DNA of 64,000 nucleotides from Xanthostigma xanthostigma. Taxonomy: Eukaryota > Arthropoda > Insecta > Raphidioptera > Raphidiidae. Position 1 is the stretch's first letter, and every line of letters starts with the position of its first letter. The stretch is from the NCBI GenBank assembly GCA_963575645.1, contig OY754468.1, positions 9,796,001 to 9,860,000 on the forward strand, given 5' to 3'. Of this stretch, positions 31,680 through 41,527 are shown one piece after another. A program made the translations under genes and the position numbers. The notes beneath the pieces were generated by a model. That model ran no database searches. It was not told the DNA's origin and was given only the letters and a program-made list of their open reading frames with translations.

Positions 31680-32150
31680 ACTAGCCGTTACCCGTGGCTT
31701 TGCACGCGATTGAGACGAAACATGGATACATTCCCATTATTTGACATAGAGTTACTCCTTTCTTGACGTAGCCCCCCCCCTAATAAATTTCAAAATTGAT
31801 AGCATTCACGTGATCAACGTCCTGACAAACCTTGAAAATTGACACTCATGTTGATTTTTAGACTATTACCTCTTTTTTCCTTCTGTTTTGTTTTTGAAAA
31901 AGCATGAAACACGTGTTTATTTATTGGCAGAAGTAATCCTGCAGCGCACGTTCGAATTGATGCAAATTTTGAACCCCCGTTACACCCTTTCAGGGGTTGA
32001 ATTTTCAAAAATTCGTTCTTAGCGGATGCCTACGTCATAATAACTATCTGTGTGCCAAGTTTTAGCCAAATACGTCCAACGGTTTGCGCTGTGCGTTGAT
32101 AGATCAGTCAGTGGTAAATCACGATTTCCTTTTATATATATATTTAGATA
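31680..32150 (+). repeat. RTE-like 3' tail, family D
   Basis: CTAGCCGTTACCCGTGGCT, TTAGCGGATGCCTACGTCA and GTGCGTTGATAGATCAGTC, ending in TTTATATATATATTTAGAT. This is a tail I recognise as very widespread in Lepidoptera. A truncated copy is at 57866-58280. It contains a C-run at 31772-31781. Confidence 0.7.
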
Positions 32151-32198
32151 AAGAAGTAAAGTTTATAAGTTTGGATAAATAATCTCCAGCAAGCAATA

Positions 32199-32665
32199 CA
32201 GTGTAACCTCTTCATAACGTCCTTCGTTATAACGAAAAACTGCCTATAACGTAGAAAGTTATACAATTTGGTTGGTTTACATTAATACCCTTTTTATAGC
32301 CCAACAGCCATTCTCTATTACGAAGAAATATGTTCATATTTTGGCGTCAGCAAATGTTTACAGACGTAAAGAGGTCGATTCTGAACCATCAACAACTATT
32401 CAACAAGTACTTGATGCCTCCAAACTTAGCGAAAAATTCGTATTGTTTTATGAAGATGATTCCACCACATCCCAAACCATGCGTAAGATACTTAATAAAA
32501 CACAAAACAAATATTGGCATAGTAAAAAACGTCAGGCAAAGTTAACAGACTTATATGTGTTTGGAATAAATTAATTAGGTGAAATTTGGTTATTTTTCTT
32601 TCTTCCCTCCATATAACGAAAACTCTTTATAACGAAAAAAATACTCGGTCCCTTAGGTTATACTG
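32199..32665 (+). mobile_element. pogo/Tigger transposon, internally deleted
   Basis: CAGTGTAACCTCTTCATAACG on the left and CTTAGGTTATACTG on the right are flanked by TA on both sides (32197-32198, 32666-32667). Repeated CGTTATAACGAA motifs sit inside the ends. The only coding remnant is the C-terminus of the transposase. A truncated second copy is at 58281-58566. Confidence 0.8.
32272..32574 (+). pseudogene. Tigger/pogo transposase C-terminal tail
   Basis: The 100-codon frame ends SKKRQAKLTDLYVF, the basic tail that closes many Tigger-type DDE transposases (KKRQTKITDFF-like). Before it comes an acidic, serine-threonine-rich linker. The DDE catalytic core and DNA-binding domains are missing. 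The same stretch is conserved in reverse at 58281-58480, which supports descent from a real gene; the first methionine is not the original start. Confidence 0.6.
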
Positions 32666-32818
32666 TATTTAGAATGGACCTTCAAGATGAACATAGGCTA
32701 TATGTTATCGCGTTAAAATAAAAGCCTTTTTTGTGGCGACCAATTTTGCAATGTAAGTCGACGGAAAAAATTTGTAGCAGTCTACAAATTTGGGCGAAGT
32801 CGGACCGAGGCCGCTAGT

Positions 32819-33330
32819 TCTGAATAACATTAAATACAAGAACACTAGAAAGTGTGAGTAAAAACGAACTGACTAGCATGGCATCAAGGAAAGAATAGAA
32901 AAAAATAATGCAATAATTTTTCTCTTCGTTTCCCTGTCAATTAGAAGTCGACGTAAATATATTGTTAGGTAGATACTGTAAATTATAGACTCTCAACAAC
33001 AGAATGTAAGGAAGGAAATTGATTTCAAAACGAAGAGAAAAATTATTTTATAACAAATTAACAGGCATTCATTTTTTTCGTTTTACAATTATTTTTTCTG
33101 TCTGCACAATTAGAAGTCTGCGTAAATAATATTATCGTGACTTAGACCAGGAGGAAAAGGCGCTGCCATTCCTAATTCAATTTTGATTCAATTTTTTTTG
33201 CTGGAATCTGTTCAGGAGACCGTCCCGTTTATAAAAAACAATGATACCAGGAGTTAACCCGGTCTAATATTGTTTAAAACAATTTTTTATAACATATATT
33301 AGATATCGTGCCCATCCAGATAATAATTAA
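32819..33330. other. Unannotated stretch with a weak inverted repeat
   Basis: Segments AATAATTTTTCTCTTCGTTT (32909) and AACGAAGAGAAAAATTATT (33038) are inverted. AATTAGAAGTCGACGTAAATA and AATTAGAAGTCTGCGTAAATA (32940, 33110) are direct repeats. Together they look like an old small element. Confidence 0.45.
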
Positions 33331-33533
33331 TAAGAAAAATTGCAGATATGTGGACAAAAAATTAGATTTATTAATGTACGGACGTTTCGTCTATAGATTT
33401 ACTTTTTCAAGTACAATAAAAAATTATCGTTTTGAATTTTTTATTGCACTTGAAAAAGTCTAAATCTATAGACGAAACGTCGTACATTAATAAATCTAAT
33501 TTTTTGTCCATAATCCTGCGATTTTTCTTATTA
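33331..33533. mobile_element. Penelope-like fold-back with two facing hammerhead-like cores
   Basis: Arms 33331-33422 and 33441-33533 are almost identical. Each holds TATAGACGAAACGTC with a GTCTA/TAGAC helix II and a two-pair helix III closed by GTC or GTCC. The first core block reads TTGAAAA instead of CTGAnGA, so cleavage is unlikely. Confidence 0.55.
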
Positions 33534-34116
33534 ATTTTTTATAACATTTAGAAGAGAAAAAAATTCAATAATACAATTTTTTTAAATATTTTTTTACCGA
33601 CTTCCAACAAGAAATGTCCAAAACTTTTTGATGTGAAACATCTATTGGCACGTTTGGCAGCAAAACCATGCCGTGACGGAAATGGAATTACGCTCCGCAA
33701 CTTTTATTCAGAACTTTTTCTCCCACACCGCACACGTACAAAATTCTGAGATAATATTATAAGGACGACCCGTTTAAAACGCAACACCTAGTCTAAACAG
33801 CATGTTTATAGTTCAAACTGTCACCAGATGTCTCGTTTTATGTTATATCCATAGAGTGCGCGAGATAGCAGCGAAAGTGCAATTAAGAGAGAGAACAGTT
33901 CCTTATCTCTATGGTGACTAATGATCCAAAACAATGCTGATTTGAGAAAACAAATTACTGGTTTTCTCATATATTTAATAACTTCTATATCGATATTATA
34001 TTCGATCTTTGCTGGAAATATAGAGGGTATTAAATATATGGGTTTTCTGCAGCGTTCTGTGTCTTAACTGAAGACAATTTTACTTATGGCAAGCATACGC
34101 ACTAGCGTACTGCCCT
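33534..34116. repeat. Repeat F, diverged copy
   Basis: 33740-34116 shares CCTTATCTCTATGGTGACTA, GCTGATTTGAG and ACTTATGGCAA with 61555-61770. 33534-33740 is unannotated. Confidence 0.5.
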
Positions 34117-34337
34117 AAAAAGGCAAAGGGCAGTAAGTGACATTTGTTGAAGAATGAGTTCATACTGAAACCAACGACAGCAGTAAGTGCTGCAGCAATA
34201 ATTTTATTGTCTTTAAAAAATGCTTCCCCCATGTTTTGGTTTCCATAATCCAAAATTCTGGACAGTCAATACATTTTTAGTAAATCTTGATTTACTGAAA
34301 TTTATAAGTTGGTCACTTACTGCCTTTTGCCTTTTTA
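34117..34337. mobile_element. Small terminal-inverted-repeat element, about 220 bp
   Basis: AAAGGCAAAGGGCAGTAAGTG at the left and CACTTACTGCCTTTTGCCTTT at the right are inverted over about 25 bp. It lies beside the terminal region of repeat F. No coding sequence. Confidence 0.6.
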
Positions 34338-34477
34338 TGGTTAAATCTCAATATTATCGACGAAGTAAGTGACATGTTGAAACCAGCATACTTATAATGA
34401 GTTATTAGACGTACATTCGGATGGAATTCTCTCAATAGTTAGGAGTGAACTGAACCGTTACAATAAGTCGTTGTGAA

Positions 34478-35090
34478 TAGTGATGTGTCCACATAACTCT
34501 TTATTGGGAGCTGACTCCGTGCGCTCAACTCACTAAAAAGAGTCGCTCAGAGCGAGTCGTTCAAAGGAGCCACACTAGAGAGTACGCACTACACAAGAGT
34601 GCAGACTGCAGAGGTGTGAACTGTTCAGAAGTCAGGAGTCACTAAGCATTGCACAGCACAATATACACACTCAGCTCTGAGATCATTTTAATATGATTCT
34701 GATCTTAATATATTATTCGCATTTCAGATAAACTATGAAGTATAATAAAAGCTCAACAATAATAATGTTTATTGTTACAATATTATATCTTTGGCAACGA
34801 CGTCAATGTGAATGGTTTAAGTCACTGTAAGCTTAGTACTATTACACTTACAGTGGGTCATTCAACATTAAATGACTCAGCAAAGATAACTCCGTACGTG
34901 CAAAATTCAACAGTACCTCTGTGGCCTGTGCTGTGTGCGCTCTGTAAATGTGCGAATGCAACAGTACAGAACAGCTCAGCACAGAGCAATGACGGTCGTA
35001 GTGTCATTCACAAAAAAAATAGCTACTCGCTCCGCTCCGAGAAAGGAGTCGTTCATTATGAACGACTCGCTCAGGAGTGACACATCACTA
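34478..35090. mobile_element. Non-autonomous hAT-type transposon, 613 bp, copy 1
   Basis: Ends TAGTGATGTGTCCACA and AGTGACACATCACTA. The octamer GTTGTGAA is exactly repeated at 34470-34477 and 35091-35098 and fits the usual hAT target pattern. Subterminal GACTCGCTC/GAGCGAGTC-type motifs recur on both sides. The 102-codon frame (34772-35080) is also open at 49032, but it matches no protein family and reads through subterminal repeats, so I do not call a gene. Confidence 0.9.
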
Positions 35091-35098
35091 GTTGTGAA

Positions 35099-35485
35099 TG
35101 AGCATAGTTTAGAGCAGTTGTAGGTGTACAACTACAGCTGATGAATGAAGCGACATAAACGCGATCAACGGCGTGTGACTCAACTTCCGCCCAGTGTTCG
35201 TCCATTTGTTCTCCCGTCTCAGTCCATCCGTCTATCCGTTCCATTCTCAACTACTCTGTGCGAACTATTGGCCAGAAGAATTATTTCAACCAATTAACTT
35301 TTTATTCATTTAGTCAACGAAAAAATTCTGGTGGTTGTATTGGGAAATCGAGTTACAAATGCAATTTAAGGAAGGTATTCCAAATCGCCGAGAAATTAGT
35401 GGGATTTTGTCAACTTATTTGTTAATATATCTGCAATTTGTACTCAAAATTTCACAACGCTTTTATTTTAACGATAATATATATC
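35099..35485. other. Unannotated stretch
   Basis: No feature recognised. Confidence 0.4.
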
Positions 35486-35920
35486 TTCTGTCCATCCTTA
35501 AGATCAGTTCTAAATATTAGCGAAAAAAAATTTAAAATCGTATGAGTAGTTTCGGAGATTACCTCTTACATACAAACTTTACCTCTTTATAATAAATAGT
35601 GGTCGTGCCCGGTTTCACCCGAGTGCAAAAAAACGCACGTTCATCTTAGTTTACCGAGATGAATGTTGGGTCTAAATTTCATGACGATCAGAGTTACCGT
35701 TTAAAAGTTTTTGTCAGACGGACACATTTTGAGTTACATTTTTCATTGATGATCCGCTCCTATTGGTCGTAGCGTGATTTTATATGTATAGCCTATAGCC
35801 TTCCTCGATAAATTGACTACCCCACAAAAACATTTTTTTTCAATTCAAACCAGTAGCTCTTGAGATTAGCGCGTTCAATCAAACAAACAAACTCTTCAGC
35901 TTTATATATTAGTATAGATA
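35486..35920 (+). repeat. RTE-like tails: family A end followed by family B
   Basis: 35486-35600 is the last part of family A (TCGGAGATTACCTC, CCTCTTTATAAT). 35602-35920 is a nearly full family B copy ending CTTCAGCTTTATATATTAG. Its last 36 bp form the left copy of the direct repeat that flanks the LINE nest. Confidence 0.75.
35885..35920 (+). repeat. Left 36-bp direct repeat flanking the LINE
   Basis: AAACAAACTCTTCAGCTTTA and the 16 bases after it recur at 38598-38633 with one mismatch. It is read as the target-site duplication of the LINE insertion into family B. Confidence 0.75.
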
Positions 35921-36029
35921 GAAGATAGGTACAAAAAAATATAAACCAAAAAAGTGATGAAAATTGAAAATTCGCTCTAGGAATCTTTAAAACTGTTCAA
36001 TTACAGACTAAGTTCCGATTTTATTTATT

Positions 36030-36266
36030 TAAATTAATTGAGCTAACGTCTGTATAATTCATTAAAAAACAACTCTCACAGTATGTGGATTTTCCGATTT
36101 TGTAATCCGTTACTGTATATACAGACACCGGAAAACCATACCATATTATATTATGTAAAATATATATTATAAACGATTTACCTGACTGTATCAATCTGGG
36201 AAAAATAATAATGTACGCTGACGACATAACTGTGCTAATAGCAGCTTCTACAGTTGAAGAGCTAAA
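36030..36266 (+). pseudogene. LINE reverse transcriptase, palm fragment
   Basis: Decayed QYVDF and a VPQG-equivalent stretch are followed by IYIINDLPDCINLGKIIMYA then DDITVLIAASTVEELN. The F/Y-A-D-D box (codons near 36214) is the catalytic motif of non-LTR reverse transcriptases. Two stops interrupt the upstream part. The sequence continues after the antisense insertion. Confidence 0.75.
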
Positions 36267-36677
36267 TTCAAATTCAAATTCAAATTTATTTAGATCCGTG
36301 ATGCACGCGTGCATGTGGATTCGTCAAAGAATAAAATACATTAAAATACATTAGTGAAACATAGATTACATAATAAGTACGTTTTTTAAAAAGTGTCCCT
36401 TAAAAATTCCTCATAATTATAATAGCATTTTCCTAATAAGATTTTTTTGCAATTTTGTTTGAAACATTTGATTGATTTTATATTTTTTATGTCAGCAGGT
36501 AAATGATTATAAAATTTGTGACCCCAATATCTAGGTCCTTTCTCATAAAGAGCTGATTTGTGTTTAGGCGTTCTTAAGTCCGTGCCATGTCTTGTGAAAT
36601 AGTTATGACTTATGTTATTGTGTTCTAATTCTGTGTAATTATTTTTTATATCTATTAAATAGCGCAGGTAATCAGAT
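36267..36677 (-). mobile_element. Antisense LINE 3' end inserted in the outer LINE
   Basis: On the minus strand a frame reads YLRYLIDIKNNYTELEHNN, HNYFTRHGTDLRTPKHKS, ALYEKGPRYWGHKFYNHLP and ends FLRDTF before a stop. That is the C-terminus of another CR1/Jockey-type ORF2. The 3' tail is a GAATTT repeat (36267-36290 on the plus strand). The frame is intact over about 110 codons, so this copy is younger than the outer LINE. Confidence 0.8.
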
Positions 36678-37183
36678 AGTTGAACAGTTCGCCGAATATT
36701 GCCATCGAAACCAGTTGATTATATCTTCAAAAGACTCATTGCATTAGGTTTAAAATAAAAAATAATTTATTGAAAGATGACATTACTATTGGCCATATAT
36801 TATGAATAATAACATTAAACTCCAAAGCTCTGTAAAATTTTTGGGGGTAATTCTTGATGAAAACCTGAGATGGGTATCACATGTTAGCAATGTGTGTAAA
36901 AAATTAAACTTTTACTATTATCGACTGAAACAGATGAAAAATATTTTTGACCAAAAAATGTTGCTGACATTCTATTATGCGTACATTGCGTCCACAATCA
37001 ATTATGCTATTATTATCTGGGGAATGTCGAAAGATAAAGACCGAATATTTATCATACAAAAGAAAATAATAAGGTTAATTTTTAACTTAAAACGTAGAGA
37101 AACTTGTCGACACATCTTTAAGAAAAATGGTATTCCAACCTATTACGCAATTTATGCAATAGATTTGCTTACTTATAGTACTA
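36678..37183 (+). pseudogene. LINE reverse transcriptase, thumb region
   Basis: VEQFAEYCHRNQLII resumes the outer ORF, with several stops up to 36800. Then 36802-37183 is open: KLQSSVKFLGVILDENLRW, KLNFYYYRLKQMKNIF and STINYAIIIWGM are typical of the region after the palm in CR1/Jockey LINEs. The Harbinger-type element cuts the frame after YSTN. Confidence 0.8.
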
Positions 37184-37405
37184 ACAGCTGACGATCGAAC
37201 TTGGTACGAAGCGGACAGCGGATATGGTCCGCTCCGTACCAAATCTGCTCGTCTGGACAGTAGTCTGTGTGTCCGCCCGGTTCGATGAGATGCACATCGT
37301 ACTTGGTCCGGTCCGGTACAATATCCGTGCGTGTGTATAGCAGTACGACGGACTTGATATATATAACCGTATAGCGACGTAATTATAATTCAAAACGTTG
37401 TGCAC

Positions 37406-37782
37406 AATGCCGGATTTAGAGGTCTGGAGGCCTCGGGGCAACAAAGGAGTGGAGGCCCCCTGGCCCCAAATTATTTTCCAAATAAAATGGACAATTTTTT
37501 TCAGTCGATTTTTCCAATAAATAATTTATTGTGAAACCAAGTATAGATTCTTTTATTATTTAACAAACATATAAATATAATCAGAAACAAGAATTATCTA
37601 AAAATTAAATTTTAGCATTAACGAACAGAACTTTCCGAGCTGAAATCCAGTTCCCGAAGTAAATCACTTTCAATGCTCAGGAAATTTGAATTTTTTTTCC
37701 AAAGTCTCTATTGTGGGCGTCCCTCTTTTGTGGTGGCCCCGGGGCTGTAGCCCCGGTTGCCCTCCCCTAAATACGGCCCTGG
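37406..37782. mobile_element. hAT-type element inside the Harbinger-type element
   Basis: AATGCCGGATTTAGAGG and CCCCTAAATACGGCCCTGG are inverted ends. The flanks TTGTGCAC (37398-37405) and TTGTGCAA (37783-37790) match at 7 of 8. The inner GGCCCCGGGGCTGTAGCCCC region is locally GC-rich. Confidence 0.75.
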
Positions 37783-37790
37783 TTGTGCAA

Positions 37791-38110
37791 CATGACAGAA
37801 ATTTTGACAGAACGCGAAGTTCTTGGTGGAGTATTGGTATTATAAAAAGATTTCTCATGTTTGTGGGATCTATCAGATAAGTTATATTGTAACAGAGAAG
37901 CGCGTAACAACGCTCTAGAAATTCTTCGGGAGTGTTATTCAAAATATGATCTTCGCTATCAAGCGATTTTATTAACTTCATATGACTAAATTCATCGCGA
38001 TCTTTCAAATAGAATTTTGCCCACTCCTTTCTTTTCTTCCTTGTTGTTTGTGGCGGCATTAACGTTGCCGCTAGAACAATCGCAATTTTCGCGCGCTTAA
38101 TCGGAGGCAT
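37791..38110 (-). pseudogene. Harbinger (HARBI1-like) transposase N-terminal fragment
   Basis: The frame starts at an ATG ending at 38110: RKKRKEWAKFYLKDRDEFSH, MKLIKSL, EEFLERCYALLCYNI and TNMRNLFIIPILHQELRVLS. This follows the N-terminal pattern of PIF/Harbinger transposases: a W-x-R-D-E-F block, an N-x-L-R-M-equivalent and a D-T-x-M-R...P-x-E-R-L-x-x-T-L-R-x-L-like block. The DDE domain is missing. The open frame runs on into the inserted hAT-type element to 37670, which is not part of the gene. Confidence 0.65.
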
Positions 38111-38225
38111 AATTACGTACCTGTGTACACAAGGAGACTGACAGATTCGGTCGTCTGTTGCAACCAGCGAACTTGATCCGCTGTACCATGTCCGTTGCCG
38201 GACCGGACCAAGTTCGATCGTCTGT

Positions 38226-38459
38226 TAGTACTATTACATACACAAAATAGCTGCAGCCGATAACAAAAATAGAAACAATAGTGCTTATAATACGCGCCCA
38301 AAGAATTACAGCGTTAAGCATAGCACGACTTTCTTTGAAAAGAGTGCCACCTATCTTGGTTATAAAATGTATAACAATGTCCCAAAATCAATAAGAGATT
38401 CCAAAGATTTTGATAAAAAGCTGAAACAATACATAATTAATATAATATTCAAATCATAA
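38226..38459 (+). pseudogene. LINE ORF2 C-terminus
   Basis: From 38228 the frame reads YYIHKIAAADNKNRNN, SAYNTRAKNYSVKHS, FEKSATYLGYKMYNNVPKS, IRDSKDFDKKLKQY and stops at 38459. The YNTR...YLGYKMYNN pattern is the usual end of CR1/Jockey ORF2. Relative to the part before the Harbinger-type element the frame is offset by one base, even after that element is removed. Confidence 0.8.
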
Positions 38460-38597
38460 TTAATATAGTTCCATATTCTATAAACGACTTGCTATCGGAT
38501 TAATAATTATTTTAATATGTTTTAACTGTGTATTGACGTTTTGTATCCTTTTTACATAATGGCGCAACAAATAAATATTCATTATTATTATTATTAT

Positions 38598-38633
38598 AAA
38601 CAAACTCTTCAGCTTTATATATTAGTATCGATA
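38598..38633 (+). repeat. Right 36-bp direct repeat flanking the LINE
   Basis: Matches 35885-35920 at 35 of 36 positions. Confidence 0.75.
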
Positions 38634-39719
38634 TAAACATGCATTAATTTGTATCTATCTGTATTTCTGACTTGCAGTGTACTTTTTCAGCCTTTGTGTA
38701 TTTGTACACAATATATAAATGTCCAAATGTTGTCTTGTTTTGGGGGTCACAGGTGACCTATTTATGTTCATTCTAACATCAATTAATGTCGTTTATGTGT
38801 CCAATTTGGAATGTGACATAATATTGATTAATTAACAGTGTTTTCTTTTCAATTCTGTTAAATTCTTTTAATTTTCTGTTTTCTTTCTTTGCTCTGCTTT
38901 CATGAATTCAAAATAATACGTTAGCTTGCAGAACTTCACAAACGTATTTTCTTAGAGAACCTTTGTACATTTTTTTAAATATAGTTTAAAATTGTACTAC
39001 GTATAATTAGTTTCTAATTGGTTTCTGATAAAAATTCGCTTCAAGTTTTTAATTATCAAATATTGAAAATATATTAAAGAAATATTTTGAAGGTTCACTG
39101 ATCTCTAAATAATTTTATGTAGTGTTTTCTATCACGTGACGCTCGTTAGAAATTTTACGCTTTGTGACTATTAATGTTATAGTTATTAAATTGAATAGCA
39201 TTAATTTCGACATGATTTTATGTATTATATAATTTATGACATTAGTTTTTGTGCTTACAAAGTACAAACGACCCATGCATTTTACAGTGCAACAAATTTT
39301 TGTCACTATATTTAATACAGAACGTGTTTAGAAACTTATTTCTAATGGAACAGTGTGACCGGAAATGTTAGTTTGTCTTGTTTCTGTTAGATGACAGAAC
39401 GATTGAGATTTAGTGTCGGTGTACAGATGTCGCTATATATAGATGTAGCTATTGTTTCATATGTACATTAGCTCAGAAGCAAAAAAACAGATTTTTTGAG
39501 AAAATACCGTAATTTTGTACGTATAAAACGGCTTATTTCTAATCGGAATAAAATTATTTTTAACTTTCTAGTTGTTTTTTATTAACAACTAATAAAAGTT
39601 TGTTTTTAAAAACTTTGTTTTGTTAATTTTCGTCTTCAACTTTTGTATTAACCAGTTAATATTTGCGAAGTAAAATATTGTTAGTCAAATTGTAATATTC
39701 GTCGTGGGTATTATTTTTA
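38634..39719. other. Unannotated AT-rich stretch
   Basis: More than 1 kb without a repeat, inverted structure or coding frame that I recognise. Confidence 0.45.
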
Positions 39720-39800
39720 ATTTATCAATAAATAAAATTATCGACCAAAATTTATTTATTTATTTATTGAAGAGTTCTAATCAGACGTTAATAAAAGATT
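39720..39800. repeat. Short fragment shared with 12.0 and 30.0 kb
   Basis: ATTGAAGAGTTCTAATCAG and CAGACGTTAATAAAAG recur near 12030-12060 and 30010-30050. Possibly pieces of a hammerhead fold-back family. Confidence 0.35.
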
Positions 39801-40392
39801 TGAATTTTTAATTTATATTTCGTATATATTTAGAAACGTTGTCACGTTTTTACGGGATAAAAAATAGACTTTGTATAAAATATGTTAGCATCGTTTATTT
39901 AGACAGGATAGATACAGAGTAATGCCCCTTGGGAGAAATGAAAACTTGCTAAGGTAGCACTGATATCGCGAAAAGAACGAACGAGTCTTGTGGCTAACAA
40001 ACTTTACTAAACTTAACTATACCGGATGTGCGCACAGTCGTTCTGTATTTTACATTGCTCTTCTTGTTAATTCTTTTGAAACACCGTACTTTAAAATTAA
40101 TGTAGTGTCTATTTGAAGCTTAGACTTCGGCCACCTTCGGCGAGGCCTTCGGCTTCGGCCAAAACTTCGGCCCATTTTCGCCGAAGCCGAAGGTTTCTAA
40201 CAAGCGTCGGAATTGACCGAACGGTTAGTAATAAGCGATTATTGAAATTAACTTTTTATATTATATAGTCAATGTAAACTTTCAATTTAAAAGTTTTAAA
40301 ATCATTTATTATTGTATAATATGTAGCAGTTGTATCCAATTTTTTTTTCAAAATACAGATAACTGAAAACGATTCACGGAAACGATAATACT
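39801..40392. other. Unannotated stretch with a CTTCGGCC-rich block
   Basis: 40120-40195 is an irregular repeat of CTTCGGC and its complement (GCCGAAG), able to fold on itself. The rest is featureless. Confidence 0.5.
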
Positions 40393-41527
40393 CCGAGCGG
40401 GGTGGCGTAGTGGTGAGAGAACTAGACTCGGATTAGGAAGGTACCGGGTTCGACCCGGCAGGGGCAGATATAGCTGGGACTGTTTCATACTGCCTCTCGC
40501 CGAGAACGGTAATTCCTGTACCGGCCATCTTGTTGAGATTTTCCATGGTTTCCCTCTTATTCAAAGCAATGGCACGTCAATCCGGTGTCGGAGAGGCAAC
40601 CGGATGGCGAGTGGTAATCTGGGCCTATGAGTGGTACAGAACCCCCTGGTAGCGGCCAAAGTGACCCCAAATGGACGGGGGCGGCGATATGGGGGTGGGG
40701 CAAAATCGAAAAATGTTTGAAAAGGCAACCGGATAAAAATGCGGTTGCATTGAAGGAAATACCCTAATTATATAAATTTTTTTTGCCATCCGAACCACGC
40801 GGGCCGTTTTTGCACTAGCGAATTAAAAAAAAATAAAAAAAAAAACTGAAAAGGCAACCGCTTCAAAATTAGTGAGCATACTTATTGACACCACCAAACG
40901 TTGGGAAAAAATTGCCATCCGATCCTGATGGGCAGTTTCGGAGAAACAACCCCTCAAAGTCGCCGAAAAACCCTTTTTTTCGATTTTTTCAACAATAAGT
41001 AAAAAAAACACACTAAACATTGTTCAAATCGGATGGCATTCGAAATTTATACTGTCCTAAGTACAAATAATAGTGTGTATCAATGCCATCCGATTTTCAA
41101 ACATTTTTCGATTTTGCCCCACCCCCATATCGCCGCCCCCGTCCATTTGGGGTCACTTTGGCCGCTACCAGGGGGTTCTGTACCAATCATAGGCCCAGAT
41201 TACCACTCGCCATCCGGTTGCCTCTCCGACACCGGATTGACGTGCCATTGCTTCGAATATCTATAATTCCAGATAAATATCGAGATGGTTTCTTATTCAA
41301 GGCCATGGCCGATTACATGTCAAACTCCTATGCTCAATGCCTACCTTATCCTAATTTCCTAAAAATTTCTTCATTCGCTCATTGCTATTAATTAAGTTGA
41401 AGATTAAAAATTGTAGAAAATAACGGGAAGTGTGGTAAAAATAAATAGTAATGGTGCGAATGGCGTCTGTTATGACATAAAATCGAGAAACGGACGTTAA
41501 ACGCATTATTAATATTATTATTATTAA
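40393..41527 (+). mobile_element. tRNA-derived SINE, copy 3, split by a fold-back
   Basis: Head with GGTGGCGTAGTGGTGAGAG and a shortened B box (GGTTCGACCCGG). The body resumes at 41263, and GACATAAAATCGAGAAACG leads to an ATT tail ending about 41527. The interruption is 40558-41259, flanked by TCT on both sides. Confidence 0.85.
40558..41259. mobile_element. Fold-back element, about 702 bp, in the SINE
   Basis: The arms 40558-40723 and 41096-41259 are almost perfect complements (GCAATGGCACGTCAATCC at the left). A possible 3-bp duplication TCT lies at 40555-40557 and 41260-41262. GGCAACCGGATGGC-type motifs recur inside. The 77- and 102-codon frames at 41033-41391 are products of the GC-rich arm and not genes. 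Confidence 0.8.

Larger units (their letters stand above)
32150..32818 (-). repeat. RTE-like 3' tail, family A, split by a pogo element
   Basis: The left remnant (AAGAAGTAAAGTTTATAAG) and the right part (TTTAGAATGGACCTTCAAG to GGGCGAAGTCGGACC) are one family A copy interrupted at the TA of CAATATTTAG. Confidence 0.75.
37184..38225 (-). mobile_element. PIF/Harbinger-type transposon, internally deleted
   Basis: Ends ACAGCTGACGATCGAACTTG and CAAGTTCGATCGTCTGT. It is flanked on both sides by the self-complementary octamer TAGTACTA (37176-37183, 38226-38233), so the true duplication length cannot be read. The minus strand carries a Harbinger transposase N-terminal fragment. A separate hAT-type element sits inside at 37406-37782. 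Confidence 0.65.
35921..38597 (+). mobile_element. CR1/Jockey-group LINE, 5' truncated, with two later insertions
   Basis: Coding pieces on the plus strand give part of the reverse transcriptase up to the C-terminus, followed by a short 3' region and an ATT-repeat tail at 38579-38597. Direct repeats of 36 bp flank it. Inside are an antisense LINE end (36267-36677) and a Harbinger-type element (37184-38225). Without these it is about 1.2 kb. Confidence 0.8.

Noticed and set aside
34772-35080. 102-codon frame shared with the 49-kb copy
   Set aside because: It reads through the interior and subterminal repeats of a non-autonomous hAT-type element and shows no protein family; sharing follows from copying.
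37181-38321. Several 62-97 codon frames on both strands around the Harbinger-type element
   Set aside because: Only the 37791-38110 minus-strand part resembles a known protein; the others are alternative frames of the ends or of the inserted hAT-type element.
41033-41391. Proline-rich open frames
   Set aside because: Produced by the GC-rich arm of a fold-back; the mirrored arm holds the complement.
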